DNA of 64,000 bases. Source: a virus. The position numbers and the translations under genes were made by a program. Within the stretch, counting starts at the first letter, position 1. Each line of letters starts with the position of its first letter. Where the stretch lies: positions 1-64,000 of the IMG/VR virus record IMGVR_UViG_3300042691_033915; one strand, given 5' to 3'. Under the pieces are notes generated by a model that saw only the letters and a list, made by a program, of their open reading frames with translations, did no database searches and was not told the DNA's origin. Below are positions 50,243-57,575 of the stretch, piece after piece.

Positions 50243-50968
50243 ATGGGAGTTCGATTTAGAGTCAAGTCACAGCTTGACCACGAGGAGAAGGGCGGCATTC
50301 TTGATGACTGCGGCCCATCGTCTATAGCAGCATGCGTTTCCTGGGTAAACAAGTACGCTCCTGGCGGAGATTTTACCGCAGCGCAGGGCATTGCAGCTAA
50401 GACTAAGGCAACCGGAAAGATTGACAAGCAGGGCGTGAGCGACAATGGCTCGACCCTTGGCGACCTTATCCTCACCGCACGTCAGCTTGGCGCAAAGGCG
50501 CGCTGGGCCAAGGACTGGAACGACGTCATTACTAGCGCCAAGAAGGGCGCAGCAATTGGCGTTTGGGTTGAGCAGCCGTTTGGTTACCCGAAGGACCTTG
50601 AAGTGTCTGAGTGGCATGCCAAGTGGCAGCGCTGGTGGTGGGTTAAGCAGAAGCAGCCTACCCGCACCTACGGCCACATGACTGCGGCTGTTTGGGACCC
50701 AGAGCTTGGATGGCAGTGGGCGTGCCCAACGCGATCCGGCAAGGGCAAGGAGCAGTTCGGCGTGCAAATCAGCGAAGAGACGCTGCTAAAGCTTTGCGAC
50801 AGCAAGCGCCTCTCAAAGAAGCACATTGCTCCGGCGTTTAAGCACACTATCATTATCGAGGCGGGCACCGTTGTGGCTGCTGCGCCCGCACCAACCCCAG
50901 CACCAGCGCCAGTTCCGGTTGCCCCGGTTCCGTGCCCTGCCTGCGGCGGTACTGGCATCAAGAAGTAA
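50243..50968 (+). CDS. C39-like cysteine peptidase, probable endolysin
   Basis: ATG 50243 has GGAGG 7 bases upstream; an ATG four codons earlier contains that site. The 241-residue product begins RFRVKSQLDHEEKGGILDDCGPSSIAACVSWV, a C39-like papain fold with nucleophile Cys23. His145 in TYGHMTAAVWDP and Asp152 complete the triad. A Pro/Ala linker (about 212-230) leads to CPACGGTGIKK, a small zinc knuckle that may bind wall or target. C39-like endolysins cut peptidoglycan peptides. Position before a membrane protein gene supports a lysis role. It lacks a signal peptide, so it needs a holin. Confidence 0.75.
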   Translation: MGVRFRVKSQLDHEEKGGILDDCGPSSIAACVSWVNKYAPGGDFTAAQGIAAKTKATGKIDKQGVSDNGSTLGDLILTARQLGAKARWAKDWNDVITSAKKGAAIGVWVEQPFGYPKDLEVSEWHAKWQRWWWVKQKQPTRTYGHMTAAVWDPELGWQWACPTRSGKGKEQFGVQISEETLLKLCDSKRLSKKHIAPAFKHTIIIEAGTVVAAAPAPTPAPAPVPVAPVPCPACGGTGIKK

Positions 50969-50982
50969 TTTGGAGGTACAAC

Positions 50983-51378
50983 ATGAGCGCACTAATTTCA
51001 AAGGTTAAGTGGATTTTTGACAACACGGGGATTGACGAGGCGCTTCTTGAAGCGTTCCGCGTTGGACTTGCAACGGGTATCGCCGTTATGCTTGCCACCG
51101 GTGCACCAATCCTTGACATGACCAACGACGACTTCCGAACGGTTGCTTCGGGTGCCATTGCGGCAACCCTCCAGGTGATCGTCCGCGCCCTCAACCCAGA
51201 GGACACGAAGTTTGGTGTTGGCAAGGCAAAGGCCGCAAAGGCTGAGGAGAAGGCCGCCCTTGCGGATACCTCTCACATTGCCGGCTCCGCCATTGACACT
51301 GACGGCGATGGCATCCCTGATGAGCTTGCTGGCAGCCTTGCTGGCGAGACCGCATGGGAAGACGAAGCCGCAAAGTAA
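50983..51378 (+). CDS. Holin-like or small membrane protein with a calcium-loop tail
   Basis: ATG 50983 follows TTTGGAGG. The 131-residue product has one predicted membrane segment (VGLATGIAVMLATGAPIL, about 27-44) and possibly a second, weaker one (VASGAIAATLQVIV, 54-67). A Lys/Ala-rich helix follows. DTDGDGIPDEL at 105-115 is a thrombospondin-3/dockerin-like calcium loop. The order after the endolysin suggests holin or spanin-like function, but the calcium loop is not typical of holins. Confidence 0.55.
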   Translation: MSALISKVKWIFDNTGIDEALLEAFRVGLATGIAVMLATGAPILDMTNDDFRTVASGAIAATLQVIVRALNPEDTKFGVGKAKAAKAEEKAALADTSHIAGSAIDTDGDGIPDELAGSLAGETAWEDEAAK

Positions 51379-51383
51379 TGTGG

Positions 51384-51389
51384 TATAGT
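51384..51389 (+). promoter_or_regulatory. Possible extended -10 promoter
   Basis: TGG-TATAGT at 51381-51389 fits an extended -10 box, with no convincing -35. It lies just after the previous stop and 40 bases before the Lys/Ala-rich gene, which has AAGGAGG. Confidence 0.35.
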
Positions 51390-51429
51390 TGTCTTACGGC
51401 AGAAAGCCGCAAGTACAAGGAGGCCAGTA

Positions 51430-51639
51430 ATGGTCAAGAATAACAAGGTGGCCCCAAAGGCCCCAGTTAAGCCGGCTGCAAAGCCTGCTGTGAAGGCTGC
51501 CGCTAAGCCAGCTGCGAAGCCTGCCGTTAAGGCAGCTGCAAAGCCGGTGAAGAAGGCTCCTGCCAAGAAGGCCGTTGTGGCCCCAAAGGCTGAAAAGAAG
51601 TCCCTTCTTGGGAAGGTCGGGTCCTGGTTTAAGCGTTAA
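51430..51639 (+). CDS. Lys/Ala/Pro-rich histone-H1-like small protein
   Basis: The 69-residue product starts at ATG 51430 with AAGGAGG upstream. Residues 1-50 consist of imperfect repeats of PAAKPAVKA and similar units. The C-terminus KKSLLGKVGSWFKR is a short amphipathic basic helix. Composition resembles bacterial H1-like or AlgP-like DNA-compacting tails. The amphipathic end could alternatively disrupt membranes, and the gene lies next to lysis genes. The function is not decided by sequence. Confidence 0.7.
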   Translation: MVKNNKVAPKAPVKPAAKPAVKAAAKPAAKPAVKAAAKPVKKAPAKKAVVAPKAEKKSLLGKVGSWFKR

Positions 51640-51667
51640 CGCCAACTAGGACGGCTGATACGGAGAG

Positions 51668-51696
51668 CGCCCCGCATGTGCGGGGCGTTTCTCTTT
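51668..51696 (+). terminator. Terminator of the structural/lysis operon
   Basis: CGCCCCGC (51668-51675) pairs with GCGGGGCG (51680-51687) across ATGT, followed by TTTCTCTTT. It ends the rightward block at the point where the leftward block also ends. Confidence 0.85.
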
Positions 51697-51898
51697 AGTC
51701 GAGATAAATGTCGGTGCCTGTGCCCCTGCGGTCGATCTTGGACCAACCCTCTCCCTTGAACACGACGCCGCTAAGAGAAATGATTTTGCGCATAGCCTTT
51801 TCGCAACGCGGGCAGGGGTGCTCCGACTCATCGGACATTGGGTGAACGATCTCCACCACTACTTTACACTCTTTGCATGCGTAGTCATATGTCGCCAT
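51695..51898 (-). CDS. FmdB-type zinc-ribbon protein
   Basis: ATG 51898 gives 67 residues starting MATYDYACKECKVVVEIVHPM, the typical start of FmdB/CxxC_CxxC family proteins. CKEC and CPRC (about 31-34) form one zinc ribbon. The short Ser/Gly-rich end continues. The family is small and regulatory or accessory in bacteria; phage copies are common and uncharacterised. It is the last gene of the leftward lysis/fibre block. Confidence 0.8.
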   Translation of the reverse strand: MATYDYACKECKVVVEIVHPMSDESEHPCPRCEKAMRKIISLSGVVFKGEGWSKIDRRGTGTDIYLD

Positions 51899-51912
51899 AC
51901 GGCGATTATACA

Positions 51913-52113
51913 CTACTCTTCGTCGTCAAACGACACGCGGAGCGGCATGGTTACTGCCCAAGCCAACGTCAGAACTGCAAGGGTTGCCCCTACAAAGTTG
52001 CGCGTCTCGCCGTCTGGCAGAACAATCCAACCAACCAGAAGACCAAAAATGGTCCACGACTGGCTTACCACGTCATTTACCGCCTGAATCAACAGGCTCT
52101 TCCACTTGCTCAT
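51913..52113 (-). CDS. Holin-like protein with two membrane segments
   Basis: The 66-residue product starts at ATG 52113, overlapping the next upstream gene's stop. Two hydrophobic segments ([15 protein letters not shown] and [19 protein letters not shown]) are joined by a short acidic turn. The N-terminus is amphipathic and the C-terminus acidic (SFDDEE). Size and topology fit a class II holin. A better holin candidate than the gene at 50983, though it lies on the opposite strand from the endolysin. Confidence 0.65.
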   Translation of the reverse strand: MSKWKSLLIQAVNDVVSQSWTIFGLLVGWIVLPDGETRNFVGATLAVLTLAWAVTMPLRVSFDDEE

Positions 52114-53630
52114 TTTACAATTCTCCTCTGCCCGTTCTGGGCAACTTTTCCTTGTGCCTTGGCCTGCTGTAGCTTTGCTCCACTGACGCGCTTTGCTCCG
52201 CCGCGTCCGCCACGACCCTTGCCGCCACCGTCTCCACCACCACCGCTAAAGCCACCACCAGAACTGGCGGCACCTTTTGCGGCAGCTGCTGACACTGCGG
52301 CTTGTGCAATAGTCGTCATGATTACTGCGGGCCCAACAACCGTGCGGGCCTCTTCTTTTTCTTCTTCGGTGATATCATTACCAAGATTGGCAACAGTGTC
52401 AACAGCAGCACCTACTGCTTCTCCAACTGCTGCAACAGCTTCTCCAACCGCTTCCGTAACCGCCTCTACAGCAGCGCCCGGATCAATCGGTCCAGGTGCG
52501 TCAGTAGGTACAGGGCTGGGATCAGGAGAAGGGGAAGGAGGGTCCGTAGGGGTGGCCGTTGGCTCGGGCGTCGGCTCGGGTGTGGCAGTCGGGTCCGGTG
52601 TTGGCTCATTGGTGACCTCCGGGGTTGGCGTCGGTGTTGGCACCGGCGACGGGCTTACAGACGGCTCTGGCGTGGGCGTAGGAGCCACGCTAGGGCTTGG
52701 TGTTGGTGGTTCTGGGGTAGGAGAAGGGGTCGGCTCAGGTGTGGGCTCTGGGGTCGGCGTAGGGGTTGGTTCAGGTGTCGGGCTTGGGGTCGGTGGCGGC
52801 GGGGCCGGCACAAACACGGACACCGTGTCTGAGTTGGGCGAATACACGCTAAGCGTGTCGTTGTCAGCCCTTACCCAGAATGTGTACGTTTGGTCAACGC
52901 CGCCCGTAATAACAAAGACGTTACTGGCAATGCCCATATTGGTCTCTGTGGATGCAGCGCCCCAGCCCGACAGATTCCCCGTAGTCCAGAACACGCCGTA
53001 TCGCTCAATGTCGGTACCGCTTGCCTCTGGGGCGTTCCACGTCAGATAGACGTTGCCATCTGTGTACACGGTGACCATGAGGCCCGTAGGGGCGTTGAGG
53101 TATGGGCTCGGCACGGGCGTGGGCGTTGGCTCTGGTGTCGGGGTGGGAGTTGGCTCAGGCGTTGGCGTCCACGTCGCAGACGGCGTTCCAGGAGCAAGCT
53201 CAGCGTCAAAATTGCTAATGAGGTAGTAGTGATTGCCGTAGAAGCGGTCTGCCGTTGGGTCACCGCAGCACACCCCAGCGCGCACGCGATACTCGCCGGC
53301 GTCTACGGTAATGATGATGGTTGAGGCAAGGGAGTAACCGCCAGTGTGATCCGTGTACGAGTCGTCGTTGGCAGCGAGAAGCGTGCCGTTGCTGTCGTAC
53401 AGCCAAAGCATGGAGTCAACCGTGCCGGGGCACCAAGGGGCGGTGCTGTCGTCGCACAAGTCGGTCCAAAGGTGCAGCGACCCAGCTTCTGGAACGGTAA
53501 TCCAGAAGTCTTTGGTTGCATCTACGTAGTTGCTTTGTGCGCCAGAAACTGGCGAGGCAATGACGCTGTACGCAAGCGTTGCTACAATAAGCCAAATAGA
53601 GGCAAGGATAGTAAGAAATTTAGTATTCAT
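52110..53630 (-). CDS. Secreted or surface PPC/FN3 protein with Pro/Thr-rich repeats
   Basis: ATG 53630 overlaps the XhlA-like stop. The 506-residue product starts with a signal-like helix ([23 protein letters not shown]). Residues 40-140 resemble a PPC domain ([54 protein letters not shown]). Two Pro/Glu/Thr-rich hinges (units PTPEPTPT) flank a fibronectin-like domain ([19 protein letters not shown] to [10 protein letters not shown]). The C-terminal part has Ala-rich helices, then a Gly-rich and basic tail. It could be a host-surface-modifying protein or virion decoration. The signal suggests export by the host. The repeated DNA strongly resembles low-complexity coding, not a CRISPR. Confidence 0.72.
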   Translation of the reverse strand: MNTKFLTILASIWLIVATLAYSVIASPVSGAQSNYVDATKDFWITVPEAGSLHLWTDLCDDSTAPWCPGTVDSMLWLYDSNGTLLAANDDSYTDHTGGYSLASTIIITVDAGEYRVRAGVCCGDPTADRFYGNHYYLISNFDAELAPGTPSATWTPTPEPTPTPTPEPTPTPVPSPYLNAPTGLMVTVYTDGNVYLTWNAPEASGTDIERYGVFWTTGNLSGWGAASTETNMGIASNVFVITGGVDQTYTFWVRADNDTLSVYSPNSDTVSVFVPAPPPPTPSPTPEPTPTPTPEPTPEPTPSPTPEPPTPSPSVAPTPTPEPSVSPSPVPTPTPTPEVTNEPTPDPTATPEPTPEPTATPTDPPSPSPDPSPVPTDAPGPIDPGAAVEAVTEAVGEAVAAVGEAVGAAVDTVANLGNDITEEEKEEARTVVGPAVIMTTIAQAAVSAAAAKGAASSGGGFSGGGGDGGGKGRGGRGGAKRVSGAKLQQAKAQGKVAQNGQRRIVK

Positions 53631-53812
53631 TGTCCCTGCCCCGATAGCCACGTAACGAGTCCGCCAACTCCTGAAAGTCCGAGAATGGCGAGGACAAACT
53701 TTGCGAGTCGAAAGGCCCCCCTCGTTTCGGCCATTTCGTTTTTGAGCGCGTCAATGTCTCGCTGAATGCGATCAAGACGATCCAAAATAATATCTGATTG
53801 TGATTTTGTCAT
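53627..53812 (-). CDS. XhlA-like small membrane protein
   Basis: The 61-residue product has an N-terminal coiled coil ([28 protein letters not shown]) and one C-terminal membrane segment ([18 protein letters not shown]). This is the layout of haemolysin XhlA-type lysis accessory proteins that work with a holin and endolysin. It overlaps the secreted protein gene by 4 bases and starts at ATG 53812 with GGAG upstream. Confidence 0.72.
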   Translation of the reverse strand: MTKSQSDIILDRLDRIQRDIDALKNEMAETRGAFRLAKFVLAILGLSGVGGLVTWLSGQGQ

Positions 53813-53853
53813 GCGCCCTCCATCTCCTTGGTGACGCGTCTATTGTCTCAAAT

Positions 53854-53882
53854 AAAAAACGCAATTGCATTAGCAATTGCGT
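53854..53882 (-). terminator. Leftward rho-independent terminator
   Basis: ACGCAATTGC (53859-53868) and GCAATTGCGT (53873-53882) pair perfectly across four bases. On the minus strand a T-run follows (A-run at 53854-53858 on the plus strand). It ends the unit containing the 46-residue gene and fibre genes. The rest of 53813-53907 holds no gene. Confidence 0.82.
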
Positions 53883-53907
53883 CTACAAAAAAAAGATTAT
53901 GTTTGTA

Positions 53908-54048
53908 TTATTCTGGTCGAGCGTACACCGTATTGCAACCACCGCATTCCGCTTCTTCGCCGGAGATAGGAAAACTAATCCCGGAAAGTTCGCACCCGTC
54001 TGTGGTGCACGTTAAATGCCAGAAATTAAGCTCAACGACTTTACTCAT
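53908..54048 (-). CDS. Small zinc-knuckle protein
   Basis: A 46-residue frame starts at ATG 54048 with TAAGGAG 5 bases upstream and ends at a TAA just before a terminator. Cys14, Cys19, Cys35 and Cys38 are arranged as two pairs, ending CGGCNTVYARPE. It resembles the 39-residue protein at 50035-50154 in its last ten residues. Function unknown. The good ribosome site and paralogue support it. Confidence 0.7.
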   Translation of the reverse strand: MSKVVELNFWHLTCTTDGCELSGISFPISGEEAECGGCNTVYARPE

Positions 54049-54057
54049 GTTTACTCC

Positions 54058-54588
54058 TTACGCACTCATGTTGCCCATATAGACAACCGAGCATGCGGAA
54101 ATTCTTGACCCACCAATTGTCTTGGCGGTTGTTGACGCAGATGCTCGGAAAACCAATGAGTCCGCTGCAGTTAGGTACTGGATTGTAGTAATCGCAGGAG
54201 TGTCATTGTTGGTGTTTGCTTGTGCCTGCGTCTCATTTCTCGCAACTACGGTTCCGTTCACCACAACGTACAGCCTAAATGCAAAACCGGTACCGAGGCC
54301 GCCGCCGCTGGTGAGGTGGCAAGTAATGCTGTACCAGCCAGTCAATGGAATAGTAATGGTTGAGCCAGAGGACCAGTAGGCATAGAGAGCAGTGTTTTTG
54401 ATTGCACTAGACCAAGTAATTGCCGTTGCGGATGCATCCGTAGATGTGTTTACGGTCAGGGTAGTAGTTCGTTGCAGGGTAATCCCGTGAACAAGGTCGG
54501 TTGTGACGCCGTCACCAGTAATCGCGCCAACAACGGTTAGATCGTCTGTTGTTGCGGGCAAAACGAGGTCGCTAAGAATTCTTACCAT
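54058..54588 (-). CDS. C1q/TNF-like fibre-tip protein
   Basis: The 176-residue product starts at ATG 54588. The C-terminal 110 residues have the jelly-roll pattern of C1q/TNF-like phage fibre heads: GWYSITCHLTSGG, FRLYVVVNGTVVARNE, IQYLTAADSLVFRASASTTAKTIGGSRISACSVVYMG. The N-terminus (ILSDLVLPATTDDLTVVGAITG) looks like an attachment region. It is probably a trimeric receptor-binding tip, following two other fibre genes in the same direction. Confidence 0.7.
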   Translation of the reverse strand: MVRILSDLVLPATTDDLTVVGAITGDGVTTDLVHGITLQRTTTLTVNTSTDASATAITWSSAIKNTALYAYWSSGSTITIPLTGWYSITCHLTSGGGLGTGFAFRLYVVVNGTVVARNETQAQANTNNDTPAITTIQYLTAADSLVFRASASTTAKTIGGSRISACSVVYMGNMSA

Positions 54589-54597
54589 AGGGGTATC

Positions 54598-56079
54598 TTA
54601 CCCTAGAACGACGACTCGGTATGTTCCTGCAAGGCTGATTGTGACCGTCAGCGTGTTTGTGGTGGCCGTTACCACATCACAGAACACCTGAGCGTCGCCC
54701 GAATCGTACACGGATACCACTACGTCCTTGGTGCCAAGGTTGTGGGTAACGGTTTTGGCCTCGCCAGCCGTCCACGTTGCGCTGGTGTTGTAGCGAAGTG
54801 CTCCGCCGTAGGTCGAGGCGATAGCCGTACCCTGCCAAGTTCCTGCCGCAATGGTGCCGACCGTTGTAATGCTGTCATCACCGCTGTAGGTTCCGCCAGC
54901 AACCGCAGCAAGCGTGCTGTTGTAGGCCTGGACATTCGTGCCGATTGCAAGGCCAAGGGCTGTTCGTGCAGCGCCGGCGTCAGTTGCGCCAGTACCACCG
55001 TTCGCAATGGCAATTGCAGTACCGTTCCAAGTTCCAGAGGTAATTGTGCCAACCGAGGTTAGGCTTGACCCGGTAACCCCTGAGCCAAGCGCAGTGCCGC
55101 TAAGGACTTCCGTGCCATTGATTCTGTATACTTTGCCATTGGCAATGTTGACATGCTCGGAGAGAGTCCAGGCGTCAGTAGCGTCAACCCAGTTAATCGT
55201 CTTGTCGGTAGTTCCCTTAAGCGTAATACCGCCGCCGTCTGCGGCTGCATCTGACGGCTCGGCAGTTGAGCCGAGCTCAATGTTCTTGTCGTCTACCGAT
55301 AGGGTTGTTGAGTTGATGGTGGTTGTGGTCCCGTTGACCGTCAGATCGCCAGAAAGCACAAGGCTTGTACCGGTTGCCGCGCCAATGTTTGGCGTAACAA
55401 GCGTTGGCGTGTTTGCAAATACCAAGGCGCCCGTTCCGGTCTCGTCGGTTACCGCACTGATAAGGTTGGCCGATGATGGCGTGGCTAGGAACGTTGCAAC
55501 GCCAGTTCCAAGACCGGAAACACCGGTGCTGATTGGCAGTCCGGTTGCGTTTGTAAGCGTCGCGCTCGACGGAGTTCCAAGCGCTGGGGTCACCAACGCT
55601 GGGCTATTAGCAAATACCAGCGCGCCAGTGCCAGTCTCGTCAGAGATAACACCGGCAAGTTCTGCCGATGTGGTAGCTGCAAAGTCGCTCAGCTTATTAG
55701 AGGTGCTGGCCTTTCCAGCAGCGAGGTCATACGCAGCCTTTACGGATGCTGGGACGGCAGCGGTGGTTGTTGAGGTGCTGGAGGTTGAGTTTTCCAGCTG
55801 GACAGCGCCCTTCTGGGAAGTCGTGCCGTCCTGGATGCTGATGGTTGGCGTGCTTCCGCCGGTAGAAGAAAGTGGGCTAGAGGCACTAACCGAGGTGACA
55901 GTTCCTGCGCCAGTTGAGAGCGTTACCCACGCCGCGCCGTCATAGACCTTAATCGCGTCAGAGGCGGTGTTGTAGTAGATCTGCCCCTGAACCGGGGTGC
56001 TTGGGTCTGTAGCTAGGTTCTGAATGACTGCGTTCTGCAGCTCATTTTTCTGCAGGTCTAGAACGGTTAGAAACTTCAT
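54598..56079 (-). CDS. Repetitive tail fibre protein
   Basis: The 493-residue product starts at ATG 56079 with AAGGGGGAGCC upstream. It has a common fibre beginning (TVLDLQKNELQNAVIQNLATDPSTPVQGQIYYNT). Imperfect repeats follow, including two ETGTGALVFANSPALVTP-type units and a TVNGTTTTINSTTLSVDDKNIELG segment seen in many phage fibres. Further repeats such as GTITSGTWNGTAIA come next. The C-terminal beta domain begins at SATWTAGEAKTVTHNLGTKDVVVSVYD. It is probably trimeric and variable in host range. Confidence 0.78.
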   Translation of the reverse strand: MKFLTVLDLQKNELQNAVIQNLATDPSTPVQGQIYYNTASDAIKVYDGAAWVTLSTGAGTVTSVSASSPLSSTGGSTPTISIQDGTTSQKGAVQLENSTSSTSTTTAAVPASVKAAYDLAAGKASTSNKLSDFAATTSAELAGVISDETGTGALVFANSPALVTPALGTPSSATLTNATGLPISTGVSGLGTGVATFLATPSSANLISAVTDETGTGALVFANTPTLVTPNIGAATGTSLVLSGDLTVNGTTTTINSTTLSVDDKNIELGSTAEPSDAAADGGGITLKGTTDKTINWVDATDAWTLSEHVNIANGKVYRINGTEVLSGTALGSGVTGSSLTSVGTITSGTWNGTAIAIANGGTGATDAGAARTALGLAIGTNVQAYNSTLAAVAGGTYSGDDSITTVGTIAAGTWQGTAIASTYGGALRYNTSATWTAGEAKTVTHNLGTKDVVVSVYDSGDAQVFCDVVTATTNTLTVTISLAGTYRVVVLG

Positions 56080-56088
56080 GGCTCCCCC

Positions 56089-56622
56089 TTAATTCAGATA
56101 GGCTTTGCCGCCAAAAGCGGCAACAAATTGGACAGTCAAACTATTATTATCTATATACGTGATATCGCCAATGACTAGCGTTCCTGCACTGTCAACGACT
56201 TCGACGGACGGAAAACATGCCAAGTTGTGCGTAATTGTCCACGTGGCAGACGCGGAGTTTTGCGTGTGCGTATAAGTTGAGTGCGAAGCACCGCTTCCTT
56301 GTATTCCCTGCGGCCCCGTTGCTCCGGTTGCTCCGGTTGGCCCCTGAACACCCTGCTCTCCTTGCGGTCCGGTCGCCCCCGTTGCCCCAGTAGCACCCGT
56401 TGAGCCAGTGGCGCCCGTTGCCCCGGTGGGTCCGGTGGCTCCCGTTGGTCCCTGTGGCCCAGTTGGGCCTTGGAGGCCCTGCACTGTTCCCCCGCTGGCG
56501 CTTGTTATGGTCAGGGTGGGTGCGCTAACGGACACGGAAACAGGGTTAGTTGTTGCAGTAACGCTATTGCTTTGCTGCGTTACGTTGATATTCTTCGTCT
56601 GCTCTGAAACCTCTACGGTCAT
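56089..56622 (-). CDS. Collagen-like fibre protein
   Basis: The 177-residue product has a Gly-X-Y repeat from about residue 48 to 108 ([16 protein letters not shown] units), flanked by an N-terminal Thr/Val-rich attachment segment and a C-terminal beta domain ([35 protein letters not shown]). The end matches the C-terminal beta domain of the neighbouring fibre in the ITHNL pattern. Collagen-like stalks in phages are structural spacers. The start overlaps the previous stop by 4 bases. Confidence 0.8.
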   Translation of the reverse strand: MTVEVSEQTKNINVTQQSNSVTATTNPVSVSVSAPTLTITSASGGTVQGLQGPTGPQGPTGATGPTGATGATGSTGATGATGATGPQGEQGVQGPTGATGATGPQGIQGSGASHSTYTHTQNSASATWTITHNLACFPSVEVVDSAGTLVIGDITYIDNNSLTVQFVAAFGGKAYLN

Positions 56623-56975
56623 CTGGTTACTTCTCCGGACACTGTAAACAGGCCAGAGATAAGCTTCACCATGGCTCCGCCAACAGGGTTTACTTCAAGG
56701 TCGTAGACATAGGTCCCTGGGGCAATGAGGCTAAGGGCTTCGTCTGATACGTAAACGGTTATTGCGCCATTGGTGGTTCCAAGGGCAATGCCGGTTGTGG
56801 TTCCGTTTGTGCTGGAAAGACGCAAGAATGCCTCTTGCGCGCCCTGCCTTCTTCGAACGTGCATGGCCGCAGTGGCCCCCGTAAGATTGACAAGGCTGCC
56901 AGCCGCGTCACGGTATTCAAGGCTGATGGTCAGGTAGCTGCCTTGTTCCGCTGTAATATCGTAAGTCGTGGCCAT
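56619..56975 (-). CDS. Fibre-associated beta-sandwich protein
   Basis: ATG 56975 was chosen; seven codons of upstream open frame lack a ribosome site while GGGGGAT precedes this ATG. The 118-residue product starts [26 protein letters not shown] and has [14 protein letters not shown] and [26 protein letters not shown]. This pattern is common in phage proteins next to fibre genes and resembles the N-terminal domain of BppU-type baseplate proteins. It is the first gene of the leftward fibre block and diverges from terminase. Confidence 0.65.
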   Translation of the reverse strand: MATTYDITAEQGSYLTISLEYRDAAGSLVNLTGATAAMHVRRRQGAQEAFLRLSSTNGTTTGIALGTTNGAITVYVSDEALSLIAPGTYVYDLEVNPVGGAMVKLISGLFTVSGEVTR

Positions 56976-57043
56976 AGGAATCCCCCTTGCCCGCATTTTA
57001 TGGTGCGGACAGGCAAATGACCAGAACGGTAGTTTCTACGATT

Positions 57044-57056
57044 GGTATGTTATCAT
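57044..57056 (+). promoter_or_regulatory. 13-bp element upstream of terminase
   Basis: GGTATGTTATCAT, identical to 11757-11769. It ends 6 bases before ATG 57063, so it may be part of a promoter or translation-control site. No good -35 is visible. Confidence 0.4.
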
Positions 57057-57062
57057 TGTTAC

Positions 57063-57575
57063 ATGGCAAGACCAGGCCGCATGCCGGCAGAACAACTAGC
57101 AGCACTCCGGGAGCGCATTAAAATGTTGATGCTCCAAGGTGTTTCCCTGTCCGAAATCGCCGGGATCGTTAGCCTGAGCGAGGAAACAGTTCGAAAACAC
57201 AGCTACGTGATTAAGAAATCATGGGTTGACCCCAACCCAGACCCCGCAACCAACAAGGGCGAACTGATTGAGCGTGCAAACCTGGTCTCCAAGATGGCTG
57301 CTGCGGCTGCTGCGCGCGCCAAAGGGACCAGCAATGAGGCGCAGTTCCTAAAGATTCAGCTAGAAGTCATTGACCGTATAGCCAGGCTAACTGGCGCTTA
57401 TGAGCCAGACCGCACTGAGATCACGGGCAAGAACGGGGCAGCAATCCAACTATCCGCTGTTCCCCACGAGATCGACACCCTTCCTAGGGAGCAGCTGGCA
57501 ACACGCCTGCAGGCCTGGGCAGAGGCAATGAAAGAAGAGCCCATTGAGGGCAAGGCGACAGAAATTGAGCCTTAG
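57063..57575 (+). CDS. Terminase small subunit
   Basis: ATG 57063 was chosen over ATG 57042, which lies in the shared 13-bp element. The 170-residue product has an N-terminal helix-turn-helix (ALRERIKMLMLQGVSLSEIAGIVSLSEETVRKH), a helical oligomerisation region (LIERANLVSKMAAAAAARAKGTSNEAQFLKIQLEVIDRIARLTG) and an acidic tail. Layout and position just before the large subunit support DNA recognition for packaging. It overlaps the large-subunit start. Confidence 0.82.
   Translation: MARPGRMPAEQLAALRERIKMLMLQGVSLSEIAGIVSLSEETVRKHSYVIKKSWVDPNPDPATNKGELIERANLVSKMAAAAAARAKGTSNEAQFLKIQLEVIDRIARLTGAYEPDRTEITGKNGAAIQLSAVPHEIDTLPREQLATRLQAWAEAMKEEPIEGKATEIEP

Noticed and set aside
51838-53049. Long rightward frame, about 400 codons, opposite the Pro/Thr-rich gene
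   Set aside because: It is a shadow of the low-complexity PTPEPT repeats read in antisense; composition is Gly/Val/Ser repeats without domain pattern, and the opposite strand has signal, PPC and FN3 features.
54938-55945. Long rightward frame, about 335 codons
   Set aside because: It is antisense to the repetitive tail fibre gene, has no ribosome site, and contains only Val/Pro-rich low-complexity sequence.
56297-56480. Short repeats suggesting a CRISPR array
   Set aside because: The repeats are in-frame Gly-X-Y collagen codons with 9-base periodicity, without spacers or cas genes.
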